10,889 nucleotides of DNA from Calditrichia bacterium (GTDB taxonomy: Bacteria > Calditrichota > Calditrichia > RBG-13-44-9): the NCBI GenBank assembly GCA_026991005.1, contig JALXCH010000602.1, positions 1-10,889 on the forward strand, written 5' to 3'. The position numbers and the translations under genes are program-made. Shown piece after piece: positions 1-7,745 of the stretch; within the stretch, counting starts at the first letter, position 1, and every line of letters begins with the position of its first letter. The notes beneath the pieces are model-generated. The model was given only the letters and a program-made list of their open reading frames with translations, had not been told where the DNA came from and did no database searches.

Positions 1-31
1 CACCAGTCCCCTTCACCCCCTTTCAGGGAAT

Positions 32-1408
32 TCAGGACTTCGTCTCTTCCGATTTAAGTCGCGAGAAGTAATCCCTGGCTGCTTGCATGACCCGGGGCGA
101 AAGCAACAGAGTGGCGGTCATGGTGGGGATGGCCATCAGGGCGTACATACCGTCAATCAAATTCACCACCACATTGAGCGAGACCACCGAAGCCACCACG
201 ATGAGCAGCACATAAAAATAGGTGTACCAGTGCTGGCGCCGGGCTCCCAGGAGAAATCCCAGACATTTGGTGCCGTAGTAGGAGTAGCTAAACATGGTGC
301 TCAAACTAAAGAACAGCACGGCAGCGAATAGAATGTAGATTCCCACACCGGGAATGGCCTGCTGAAAAGCGCGGGCGGTGAGGGTGACGCCGTTATCGGC
401 AGTGGTTTGCCACACACCGGTTACCAGAATCATCAGTGCCGTGGTGGTGCACACGATGATGGTATCGATAAAGGGACCCAGCATGGCCACCAGCCCTTCA
501 CGAATAGGCTCTTCCGTTTTAGCTGCCCCGTGCGCCATGGCTTCGGTGCCGATGCCCGCTTCGTTGGAAAAAGCGGCCCGCTTGATGCCGGTAATCATAA
601 CCACCCACAAAGAGCCACCGGCTACTGCCTTACCGGTGAAAGCATCTTCAAAAATTAAGCGAAAAAAATAGGGGATTTGCTGCACATGGGTGGCCAGTGT
701 CCAGATGGCGGCACCCATGTAGAGAACCACCATTGCCGGAACCAACTTTGCGGTTACTGCACCAATGCGGGTGATGCCCCCGAAAATAACCAGCGACACC
801 AGCGCAGCGATGGTTACACCCGCCAGAAAGTTAAACAGAAACACCGATTCCCCAATCCAGCCGTTGGGGATGAAAATGATATCGCGAATCACCTGCACCA
901 ACTGGTTGGCCTGGAAAGCGGGTAGCGCCCCAATGAGCCCTGCCAGGGAGAAGAACACCGCCAGCGGTTTCCACTTCTTTCCCAATCCTTCTACGATGTA
1001 ATACATCGGCCCGCCCTGAATGTGCCCGGCGCTGTCGCGTCCCCGGTACATAATGGCCAGCGAACAGGTGAAAAATTTGGTGGCCATACCCACCACCGCA
1101 CTCACCCACATCCAGAACACGGCACCGGGACCACCCACGTAAATGGCAATGGCCACTCCGGAAATGTTACCCATTCCCACCGTGCCCGCCAGCGCCGAAG
1201 AGAGCGCCTGAAAATGAGAAATATCCCCGGCGTCTTCGGGATTATCGTATTTACCCCGTAAAATATCCACCGCATGGCGAAAATAACGGAAGGGAAGCAG
1301 GCGGGAATAAATCAGAAAGAACAATCCACCACCCGTAAGCAACACCAGCAGCCAGGGTCCCCAGGCCAGACTGGAAAATTCTGCCAGAATGTGCTCCAAT
1401 TGCTGCAT
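32..1408 (-). CDS. AGCS-family alanine/glycine:cation (Na+ or H+) symporter
   Basis: This is an inner-membrane secondary transporter of the AGCS family (alanine or glycine:cation symporter), which imports small neutral amino acids with a cation. The protein is about 458 aa, the normal family length, and has many hydrophobic segments. Family signatures are present (numbered from the TTG at 1411): GTVGMGNISGVA at residues 76-87, GGPG at 93-96, GGPMYY at 133-138, and SNEAGIGTEAMAHGAAKT at 282-299. A TTG at 1411 lies directly before an ATG at 1408. I chose the ATG because it is the stronger codon and a weak purine stretch (GCGAG) lies upstream. It is the last gene of the minus-strand cluster, 231 bases after murQ. 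In a muropeptide-salvage setting it could recover L- or D-alanine released from stem peptides; that link is inference. The family call is firm and the substrate is not. Confidence 0.93.
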   Translation of the reverse strand: MQQLEHILAEFSSLAWGPWLLVLLTGGGLFFLIYSRLLPFRYFRHAVDILRGKYDNPEDAGDISHFQALSSALAGTVGMGNISGVAIAIYVGGPGAVFWMWVSAVVGMATKFFTCSLAIMYRGRDSAGHIQGGPMYYIVEGLGKKWKPLAVFFSLAGLIGALPAFQANQLVQVIRDIIFIPNGWIGESVFLFNFLAGVTIAALVSLVIFGGITRIGAVTAKLVPAMVVLYMGAAIWTLATHVQQIPYFFRLIFEDAFTGKAVAGGSLWVVMITGIKRAAFSNEAGIGTEAMAHGAAKTEEPIREGLVAMLGPFIDTIIVCTTTALMILVTGVWQTTADNGVTLTARAFQQAIPGVGIYILFAAVLFFSLSTMFSYSYYGTKCLGFLLGARRQHWYTYFYVLLIVVASVVSLNVVVNLIDGMYALMAIPTMTATLLLSPRVMQAARDYFSRLKSEETKS

Positions 1409-1457
1409 CAACTACTCGCAACTATAATTTGATACAAAAAAACCAAATATTTTAATT

Positions 1458-1490
1458 AACCACAGAAGCCACAGAAATACACAGAAAAAT
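1458..1490 (+). repeat. Solo CACAGA-type 9-bp-period repeat
   Basis: Degenerate 9-base units of the form NCACAGANN (CCACAGAAG, CCACAGAAA, then ACACAGAAA after one extra base) lie between murQ and the AGCS gene. The same unit builds the arrays around the GxxExxY gene near the right end of the window. This copy therefore shows that the repeat exists without the protein gene beside it. Confidence 0.7.
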
Positions 1491-1509
1491 AAAAATGCTA
1501 AAAAATTTT

Positions 1510-1565
1510 ATTCGTGAAAATTCGTATCATTCGTGTCATTCGTGTTATTCGTGTTATTCGTGGTT
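1510..1565 (+). repeat. ATTCGTGTT tandem repeat (9-bp unit)
   Basis: About six imperfect head-to-tail copies of a 9-base unit, ATTCGTGTT or ATTCGTGTC, end in ATTCGTGG. The array follows the CACAGA repeat after a short AT-rich spacer. I see no ribosome binding site or protein-coding sense in it. Its period equals three codons, as in the neighbouring repeat. Confidence 0.75.
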
Positions 1566-1567
1566 TA

Positions 1568-1672
1568 CAATTTGAACATTGGTATTTGATATTCTCATTT
1601 GTTACTTGAAATTTGTTCTTTGGTAATTGGAATCTCTATTTGTTATTTGGGATTTGTGATTTGGGATTTCTC
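1568..1672 (+). repeat. 7-bp ATTTGNN degenerate array overlapping the murQ 3' end
   Basis: A run of 7-base units of the form ATTTGNN (ATTTGTT, ATTTGGG, ATTTGTG and variants) fills the gap downstream of murQ and enters its reading frame. The last residues of MurQ and its TAA stop are encoded by the antisense of these units. The same 7-base array appears in the opposite orientation at 4341-4535. Confidence 0.75.
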
Positions 1673-2590
1673 AATTCCGGAGATAGCCTTGCGCACGAAC
1701 CCATCGGCAGCTTCCAGGCGGCGGCGGGCTTCTTCGGCATCCACCCCGGCCAAAATCATCACCAGCGCCGTTTTTACATGCCCGTTAGCCAGCTTCAACA
1801 CACGGGCAGCTTCCTCATAATCCACCCCGGTTACCATCATCACCACCCGCTTGGAACGTTCCTCCAGCTTCTTGGAGGTCATCATCAAATCCACCATCAT
1901 GTTCTTGTACACCTTTCCCAACCGGATCATGGAAGTGGTGGTAAGCATATTTAACACCAGTTTGGTAGCTGTTCCCGCTTTCATGCGGGTGGAGCCCATC
2001 ACTACCTCCGGTCCCACTACGGGGCAGATGGCCACATCCACTTCCACTTTGGATTCAATCTCCGAGCGAGGATTGCAGGTAACGAAAATGGTTTTGGCAC
2101 CGATTTCGCGGGCTTTGCGAATGGCTCCCAGCACGTACGGCGTACGGTAACTGGCTGCAATGCCGCACACCACATCGTTTTTGTTAACCCCCCGATCCAT
2201 CAGATCTTTGGCACCCAGGTCGGCCTGATCTTCATAACCTTCTTGAGCCGTTACCAGCGCTTTGTATCCCCCGGCAATAATTCCCTGAATCATCTCCGGA
2301 TCGGTACCGTAAGTAGGCGGGCATTCCGCAGCATCCAGCACCCCCAGACGCCCACTGGTTCCCGCACCAATGTAAAACAGACGTCCCCCATTCTTAAACG
2401 TATCCACCAGAATATCCACCGCCCGGGCAATGTACGGAATCTCCTTCTCCACCACAAAAGGCACCGTCTGATCTTCCCTGTTAATAATGCGTAAAATCTC
2501 CTCCGTGTCCATGGCATCGATATCTTCCGATGCCGGATTTCTCGCTTCAGTTACCAGATCCTTAATTTCATCGAATACCTTATCTCTCAT
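1643..2590 (-). CDS. murQ: N-acetylmuramic acid 6-phosphate etherase
   Basis: MurQ is a cytoplasmic SIS-domain lyase that splits the lactyl ether of MurNAc-6-phosphate, giving GlcNAc-6-phosphate and D-lactate. It is the committed step that joins cell-wall sugar recycling to GlcNAc metabolism. The protein is 315 aa, slightly longer than the roughly 300 aa of E. coli MurQ. The N-terminal TEARNP stretch and the SIS sugar-phosphate loop YIGAGTSGRLGVLDAAECPPT (about residues 73-93) are diagnostic. E89 and E120 (in EGYED) have the same spacing as the two catalytic glutamates of E. coli MurQ, E83 and E114. The ATG at 2590 is preceded by a weak GGGG site about 7 bases upstream. The C-terminal tail (KSQITNPK) and the stop are written by the intergenic 7-bp repeat, so the original end was probably a little different. 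The gene lies between the SSS and AGCS transporter genes. Confidence 0.96.
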   Translation of the reverse strand: MRDKVFDEIKDLVTEARNPASEDIDAMDTEEILRIINREDQTVPFVVEKEIPYIARAVDILVDTFKNGGRLFYIGAGTSGRLGVLDAAECPPTYGTDPEMIQGIIAGGYKALVTAQEGYEDQADLGAKDLMDRGVNKNDVVCGIAASYRTPYVLGAIRKAREIGAKTIFVTCNPRSEIESKVEVDVAICPVVGPEVVMGSTRMKAGTATKLVLNMLTTTSMIRLGKVYKNMMVDLMMTSKKLEERSKRVVMMVTGVDYEEAARVLKLANGHVKTALVMILAGVDAEEARRRLEAADGFVRKAISGIEKSQITNPK

Positions 2591-2712
2591 AACTACCCCG
2601 TTAATATTTTACTTCTCTACTTGAACCGTCTGACATTCTAAAAAACTGAGCATACCCGATGAACGGTAAAACCCATTAAACATTGCGCTCTCTTCCCCCG
2701 GGAAGCCATTTC

Positions 2713-2758
2713 AAAAAAGAAGTCAACAGGCAACTTTTTCACACTGCTCTGTTGAGTC
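2713..2758 (-). terminator. Candidate intrinsic terminator or attenuator after the SSS gene
   Basis: On the minus strand the arms CTCAACAG/GCA and TGC/CTGTTGA pair to a stem of about 10 bp with one bulged base and a 12-base loop. A T-rich tract (TTCTTTTTT) follows within a few bases. It lies about 70 bases after the SSS stop codon and before murQ. The stem is only moderately GC-rich and is bulged, so partial readthrough into murQ is plausible. Confidence 0.4.
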
Positions 2759-2828
2759 AAATCTTCCGGGCTCCCGTCCCCCTCTCTTCATCTCTTCCCA
2801 ATTTCCACTCCCAACTCATTCCCAACAG

Positions 2829-4325
2829 CTATGCCTTTGCAGCTCGTAATATTTGATTTGCCAACAAAGCCACCACAATGGTGGTAAGGCTGCCTACCAG
2901 AGTGTACAGAGGCCAGGCAATTTTTACGGTTTGAATCAACCAGGCCATGACCACAATGGCAGTGATGAACCCGATAATGGCCTCCCGCTGATTGACCTGT
3001 TTGAAGAATAATCCCAGCAAAAAGGCCCCCAGAAGTCCACCGTAGGTGTAGGAGGCAATTCCCAGCCCCACTTCCACCACAGTTCCTTTCAACCCAATAA
3101 AGGCAATAGCGACACCAATCAGTACCACGCCCCAGAGCAGGGTTACCAGGCGGGAAATTTTCAGTAACTGCTTTTCGGTTTTGTTTTTCCCCGCCAGGGG
3201 GATGTAAATATCCAGCATCACGGCACTGGAGAGGCTGGAGAGGCTGCTGGAGAGGGTGCTCATGGCAGCAGCAAAGAGAGCCGCCACGATGATTCCACTC
3301 ACCCCACTGGGCATTTCTTCCACAATAAATTTGGGGAAGATTCCATCGGCGCGCAGCAGACCCAGTTCCTTTACCGACGCCCCGCCGTAGTAAGCGTACA
3401 GCATTACACCCAGAAGCAGGAAGAGCAAAAACTGCAGGAAGACGGCAAACCCGCTAAATGCGACCGATTTTTGCCCGGACCGGGTATCGGGACAGGTCAG
3501 GATGCGCTGGACAATAAGCTGGTCGGTGCCGTGGGAAGCCAGGCTGAAAATGGCGCCCCCCACCAGGGCAGTAAAAAAGGTGTACGGCGCACGGATGAAT
3601 TCCCGCAACGGCAGGGAGAATCCGGGATCGAACCATTTCAGTTTGTGGTCTGCCGCTGCCGCCTGAATTACCGAGCCGAAGCCATCGGGAAGTTTGCTTA
3701 AAATAATCCAGCCGGCCAGCAGGGCACCGCCCAGGTAAATGATCATCTGCACCACATCCATCCAGATCACCGAGCGAATGCCGCCCACGTAGGTGTAAAT
3801 CATGGTCAGCACGCCCACAAAGATGATGGAAATCAGGTAAAATTGCACATCGCTCAATCCCTCCAGGGCACCGCTTCCTTTGATGATGATGGCCAGGGGA
3901 ATGGCGGTGGCAAAGAGGCGCACGCCGTCCGCCAGCAGTCGGGTAATCATAAACGTTACACTGGCAGTGTTGCGCATCTTCTGACCAAACCGTTCTCCCA
4001 GAAAGTGGTAAGCGGTGTTTATCTTCCCCCGGAAATAAGCCGGGACCAGCAACAGTGCCACCAGCAAGCGTCCGGTGATGTACCCGAAGGTAATCTGGAG
4101 AAACGTCATGTTTCCCAGATAGGCTACCGCCGGCACGCTAATAAAGGTTAAAACGCTGGTTTCTGTGGCCACGATGCTGAAAGTAACCGCACCCCAGGGA
4201 ATGCGTCGCCCGCCCAAGAAATAATCGGTGGTATCGGTTTGCTTGCGCCCAATCCAGGAACCAACTCCCGCCGAGACCAGCATGTACACTAACACGATGA
4301 TGACATCAATGGTCGAAAATCCCAC
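2829..4325 (-). CDS. SSS-family sodium:solute symporter, candidate MurNAc/amino-sugar importer
   Basis: This is an inner-membrane transporter of the sodium:solute symporter (SLC5-like) family. The protein is 498 aa with about 13 hydrophobic segments, the usual size. Family hallmarks visible are DYFLGGRRIPW at about residues 34-44, the TYVGGIRSVIWMDVVQ signature at 178-193, HGTDQLIVQR at 265-274, and the serine-rich Na+-site helix AAMSTLSSSLSSLSSAVMLD at 353-372. Translation starts at GTG 4325; an AAAGGA ribosome site sits about 8 bases upstream and no ATG is better placed. It lies between nagZ and murQ, so uptake of MurNAc or GlcNAc released by the upstream lipoprotein is the simplest role. 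A MurNAc transporter called MurT is known beside murK and murQ in Tannerella forsythia, which supports the context argument. The sequence alone does not show substrate specificity; sugars, sialic acid or other solutes remain possible. Confidence 0.92.
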   Translation of the reverse strand: MGFSTIDVIIVLVYMLVSAGVGSWIGRKQTDTTDYFLGGRRIPWGAVTFSIVATETSVLTFISVPAVAYLGNMTFLQITFGYITGRLLVALLLVPAYFRGKINTAYHFLGERFGQKMRNTASVTFMITRLLADGVRLFATAIPLAIIIKGSGALEGLSDVQFYLISIIFVGVLTMIYTYVGGIRSVIWMDVVQMIIYLGGALLAGWIILSKLPDGFGSVIQAAAADHKLKWFDPGFSLPLREFIRAPYTFFTALVGGAIFSLASHGTDQLIVQRILTCPDTRSGQKSVAFSGFAVFLQFLLFLLLGVMLYAYYGGASVKELGLLRADGIFPKFIVEEMPSGVSGIIVAALFAAAMSTLSSSLSSLSSAVMLDIYIPLAGKNKTEKQLLKISRLVTLLWGVVLIGVAIAFIGLKGTVVEVGLGIASYTYGGLLGAFLLGLFFKQVNQREAIIGFITAIVVMAWLIQTVKIAWPLYTLVGSLTTIVVALLANQILRAAKA

Positions 4326-4340
4326 AAAAATGTCCTTTAT

Positions 4341-4535
4341 TTAAATTCCAAGTTCCAAATAACAAATCACAAATTTTAAATCCCAAATAACAAAACCCAA
4401 ATAACAAAATACAAATAACAAAATCCAAATAACAAAGCTCAAGAGAACAAATTCCAAATAGCAAATTCCAAAATAACAAGTAATAAATTTCAATTTCCAG
4501 ACTTCAAAATACAAATTACAAATAGAAAAACTTTC
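4341..4535 (-). repeat. 7-bp ATTTGNN degenerate array in the nagZ-SSS gap
   Basis: Read on the minus strand, this stretch is an almost unbroken series of 7-base units (A/T)TTTGNN, for example ATTTGTT, ATTTGGA, TTTTGTT and ATTTGGG. It reaches to within about 10 bases of the ribosome binding site of the SSS gene. It is open in one frame and would give a 69-residue low-complexity hydrophobic peptide, which I regard as non-genic. It is the same repeat class as 1568-1672, inverted. Confidence 0.8.
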
Positions 4536-4562
4536 CCCCTTCCATTTCACCTTCCCTGAATT

Positions 4563-4795
4563 CCCATACTACCCCCTACTTCCCTTATTTCCCTTATTCC
4601 CTTATTTCCCTATTTCCCTTATTTACCCTATTTCCCCTATTTCCCCTATTTCCCCTATTCCCCTATTCCCCTATTCCCCTTATTTCCCTTATTCCCTTAT
4701 TCCCTTATTCCCTTATTTCCCTATTTCCCTTATTTCCCCTATTTCCCTTATTTACCCTATTTACCCTATTTACCTTATTCCCCCCATCTCTCCTA
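4563..4795 (-). repeat. CCCTATTT-type tandem array, G-quadruplex-prone on the transcript strand
   Basis: About 25 imperfect units of 8-10 bases (plus strand CCCTATTT, CCCTTATTT, CCCCTATT) run through the gap downstream of the nagZ fusion and into its last codons. On the minus strand, which has the same sense as the operon mRNA, this is a run of G3-G4 tracts with short loops. Between 4634 and 4679 there are six consecutive GGGG tracts separated by 4-5 base loops. The stop codon and the final residues (about GIGEMGGIR) of the fusion protein are written by array units. Confidence 0.85.
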
Positions 4796-7640
4796 TTCCC
4801 ATTCTTCTAAGAATAGCCTTCATGGCGGCATTGTAGAAGTCCCGGCGCACCTGATGCATGCCGCCGCGCTCGCGGGTGGGGTGCACCCGATTGGTAAGCA
4901 GAATAATCGCCACCTTACGGTTGGGATCGATCCAGATGGAGGTACCGGTAAAGCCCAGATGTCCGAAGCTGCCGGGAGAGAAATAGTCTCCGGCAGAGGA
5001 GTTGGAATCGGCGGGAGTATCCCAGCCCAAAGCCCGATCGCTGCCGGGAGGCAAATTCTGCCGGGTGGTCCATTCCTTAATGGTTTCCGGTTTGTAGAAT
5101 CGATGGTGCCGGTAGATACCTCCGTTAATGAGCATTTGCGCCAGTTTCGCCAGATCGTTGGCGGTGGAGAACAGACCGGCATGGGCAGAGACTCCCCCCA
5201 GGAAGAAGGCATTTTCGTCGTGCACCTCACCGTGAATCAAACCGCGATTGAGTCCGCCCCCAATTTCGGTAGGTGCGATGCGCGGCAGCAGGCTGTCCGG
5301 CGGATTAAACATGGTATGGTGCATTCCCATAGGCTGGTAAATCATCTCCCGCGCCAGCACATCTAACGGTTTCCCCGTCACAATCTCCAGAATGCGCCCC
5401 ACCATAATCATGCCCAGGTCGGAATAAATCATGGAATCACCCGGCGCGTAATCCAGGGGCAAACTGTAAATGTATTGCAGCGCTTCCTCCCGGTTTTTGG
5501 CATGCTGCCAGAGCGGAACCCACCAGTGCATGCCCGCAGAATGGGTAAGCAGATGCCGCACCGTTACCGAATCCTTTAGCCCGCCGTGGAATTCCGGGAT
5601 GTAACTGCTTACCGGAATATCCAGGCGTAACTTCTTCTGCTCGTACAACTTCATGGCGACCATGGTGGTGGCGGCCACTTTGGTCACCGAAGCCAGATCG
5701 TAGATGGTGGTGGTATCCACTGCCGGGGAATTGGGATCGTACGTCTGATGCCCGAATCCCCGACTGGCAATCAGTTTGCCGTCCTGTACCACCGCCACCT
5801 GGGCACCCGGGAAGATGGAATCGGCGATAGCTTTTTTCAGCACCAGATAGGCATCCTGCAGGAAATCGTCGTTAATTGCTTCCACCAGCTCCATGGGATA
5901 TCTGGCGCGCTGTAGCCCATCGCCCATTTTGAAGAATCCCGGGATGCTCACCGGCAGCTTTGCCTGCACGGGGATTTCGCCAAACACTGCCCGGATGGCG
6001 CTGCGCACCGCCAGTTCGCTGGAATGGTAAGCACAGAGGTAGGAAGGCGTTTCGGGAATCTGGCGAATGAGATAGGGCGAGCCAAACGAGATGACCGCCA
6101 TCGGTTCATCCACTTTAAAGAGTCGGGAGATGAGTTGAGCGGTGGTATCCGGCAGGGTGATTGAACCCTTGTAACTGCCCCAGGTCACGAAAAATCCCAT
6201 AATAATTGCCTGGGCGGAATCGGCACGGGCGGCAATTTCTTCAATTTGCTCGGGACAGGTGCGGGTGTCAATCAGTACGCTGTTCACATGGGCAATCCGG
6301 CTGGCCACGGCCCGCCGCAACCGGCGCTCATACAAATAGCCCCAATCCCGATCGGTTACCGTAATCACCAGCACGCTATCCAGGCGATCGGCATGCAAGG
6401 GGAAGATGTTTCGCTGGTCGCGGAGCAGCGTCATGGCGGCATCGGAAATTTCCCGGGCTTTTTTCAGATGTTCGGAACTGGCCATCACCCGCTCGATGCG
6501 CTGCAAATCGGTTTTGGGCTTGCGAGTGAGTCCCAATTCCGCCTTCGCCTGCAAAATGCGACGCACGGACTCATCAATCCGTGCCATGGGAATGCGTCCA
6601 TCACGTACGGCATCCAGCACAAAATTGAAGGTGGCTTCGAAATTGGGCGGATCCAGAATAAAATCTGCTCCGGCGTTAATGGCCATCACCGCCGCCTGCC
6701 CGGACCAGTAATTGTTCACCACACCGCCCATGCCCATGGCATCGGTAATCACCAGTCCCCGAAATCCCATTTTCTTGCGCAGCACATCCTGAATCCAATA
6801 GGAATCCAGGGTAGCGGGACGTCCTTCCATCTGGGGGATGGCGCTGTAGGTAATATGAGCCACCATCACCATCTTTGCCCCGGCTTTCACCGCTGCCTCG
6901 AACGGGGGAAGCTCCACCTGCTGCAATCGCTGTTTGCTGGCGGTTACGGTGGGCAATCCCAGGTGGGAATCCACATTGGTGTCCCCGTGTCCCGGGAAAT
7001 GCTTGGCTGTAGCAAAAACTCCATTCTCCTGCAGTCCCCGGATAAAAGCACTGCCCAACCGGGCCACCAGCGCCGGAACCTCCCCGTAAGAGCGGGTGTT
7101 GATGATGAGATTGTCCGGATTGTTATTCACATCCATTACCGGGGCGAAATTCACATGAATTCCAATCGCCCGGGCTTCCATAGCGGTAATGCGCCCTTCC
7201 TGATAGGCATATTCCTCGGAACGGGTCGCACCAACAGCCATATTGGGTAGAAAATCCGTCCCCTCTTCCACCCGCATGGACACGCCCCATTCCATATCCG
7301 CCATCACCATTAAAGGAATGTCGGCGGCATCCTGGAGCCGCTGGATATATCGCGCTACCGCATACGGATTACCGCGATACATGGAGATGCCGCCCACATG
7401 GTATTTCCGCACCCGATCCAGAATTTCCTGAAACACCGGATCGTCTTCGTTGTAAAAACGGGGCTGATAAGTGACCACCATCATCTGGCCGACCTTCTGT
7501 TCCAGGCTCATGCTGGTTAGCTGGCGCTCCACCCACTGTTCCGGTTTTTCGCTGCGGGTACCAGCGCAACTAAACAGCGCCACCAGCCCCAGCGTGGCCA
7601 GAACCAGTGCCCAAAAATTTCTCCAGAATTGCTTATTCAT
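4770..7640 (-). CDS. nagZ: Lipoprotein GH3 beta-N-acetylglucosaminidase (NagZ) fused to a beta-lactamase-fold (AmiE-like) serine hydrolase
   Basis: This is a two-domain exported enzyme of 956 aa. Residues 1-25 form a lipoprotein signal ending in the lipobox LFSC (C25), so it acts outside the cytoplasm. Residues about 35-400 are a GH3 NagZ domain. It has KHFPGHGDTNVDSH (213-226) with the NagZ-type Asp224/His226 dyad and the nucleophile Asp300 in ITDAMGMG. Residues about 400-570 resemble the GH3 C-terminal domain. Residues about 590-945 are a beta-lactamase-family (PF00144) domain with SVTK (S651, K654), YSD (739-741) and HLG (894-896). In Bacillus subtilis, NagZ and the PF00144 amidase AmiE are separate enzymes of one operon. 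They remove GlcNAc and then the peptide from MurNAc; the fusion would join both steps. The ATG at 7640 has a strong SD site, itself in a hairpin. The last residues and stop lie in a tandem repeat. The amidase activity is inferred; a peptidase or esterase is possible. Confidence 0.93.
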   Translation of the reverse strand: MNKQFWRNFWALVLATLGLVALFSCAGTRSEKPEQWVERQLTSMSLEQKVGQMMVVTYQPRFYNEDDPVFQEILDRVRKYHVGGISMYRGNPYAVARYIQRLQDAADIPLMVMADMEWGVSMRVEEGTDFLPNMAVGATRSEEYAYQEGRITAMEARAIGIHVNFAPVMDVNNNPDNLIINTRSYGEVPALVARLGSAFIRGLQENGVFATAKHFPGHGDTNVDSHLGLPTVTASKQRLQQVELPPFEAAVKAGAKMVMVAHITYSAIPQMEGRPATLDSYWIQDVLRKKMGFRGLVITDAMGMGGVVNNYWSGQAAVMAINAGADFILDPPNFEATFNFVLDAVRDGRIPMARIDESVRRILQAKAELGLTRKPKTDLQRIERVMASSEHLKKAREISDAAMTLLRDQRNIFPLHADRLDSVLVITVTDRDWGYLYERRLRRAVASRIAHVNSVLIDTRTCPEQIEEIAARADSAQAIIMGFFVTWGSYKGSITLPDTTAQLISRLFKVDEPMAVISFGSPYLIRQIPETPSYLCAYHSSELAVRSAIRAVFGEIPVQAKLPVSIPGFFKMGDGLQRARYPMELVEAINDDFLQDAYLVLKKAIADSIFPGAQVAVVQDGKLIASRGFGHQTYDPNSPAVDTTTIYDLASVTKVAATTMVAMKLYEQKKLRLDIPVSSYIPEFHGGLKDSVTVRHLLTHSAGMHWWVPLWQHAKNREEALQYIYSLPLDYAPGDSMIYSDLGMIMVGRILEIVTGKPLDVLAREMIYQPMGMHHTMFNPPDSLLPRIAPTEIGGGLNRGLIHGEVHDENAFFLGGVSAHAGLFSTANDLAKLAQMLINGGIYRHHRFYKPETIKEWTTRQNLPPGSDRALGWDTPADSNSSAGDYFSPGSFGHLGFTGTSIWIDPNRKVAIILLTNRVHPTRERGGMHQVRRDFYNAAMKAILRRMGIGEMGGIR

Positions 7641-7656
7641 AGAGGAACTCTCCTCT
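7641..7656 (-). promoter_or_regulatory. Hairpin enclosing the nagZ Shine-Dalgarno site
   Basis: On the minus strand AGAGGA, loop GAGT, TCCTCT stands directly before the ATG. The two arms are perfect 6-base complements. The purine arm is the ribosome binding site of nagZ, so the hairpin can hide it and may tune initiation. The stem is short, and a chance pairing with the pyrimidine-rich bases before the start is possible. Confidence 0.4.
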
Positions 7657-7745
7657 CAGTTTTCTTCATTGCCACCACTTAACACATGAATAATTCAACC
7701 AGGTGCTTCATCCCGGATTTATGTCAATTCTTCAATCACCCGGCG

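Noticed and set aside
739..741. YSD and HLG instead of YxN and HTG in the serine-hydrolase domain of the nagZ fusion (residues 739-741 and 894-896 of the protein)
   Set aside because: As I recall the family, YSD is common in PF00144 hydrolases outside true beta-lactamases and the third motif is variable, so these do not indicate an inactive domain. The start and end here are protein residues, not window bases.
1510..1565. Regulator-binding iterons in front of the AGCS gene
   Set aside because: The units are directly abutting and degenerate and sit beside other repeat classes; nothing ties them to a binding protein, so they are recorded as a repeat only.
2693..2706. CTTCCC/GGGAAG palindrome between the SSS gene and murQ
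   Set aside because: The arms leave only a two-base loop, there is no T-tract, and the symmetry is explained by a CCCGGG core; the bulged stem at 2713-2758 is the better terminator candidate.
4341..4550. Open frame of 69 codons on the minus strand in the nagZ-SSS gap
   Set aside because: It is a translation of the 7-bp ATTTGNN repeat, giving a low-complexity Phe/Ile/Leu/Cys/Trp peptide; no ribosome site and no family resemblance.
4563..4795. CRISPR array or replication iterons
   Set aside because: Units are 8-10 bases, head to tail and without unique spacers. There are no cas genes, and no DnaA boxes or replication gene are nearby.
6246..7250. 334-codon plus-strand frame antisense to nagZ
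   Set aside because: The nagZ frame on the other strand has full GH3 motifs here. The antisense peptide is rich in His and Gly with no recognisable domain, as expected from a high-GC shadow frame.
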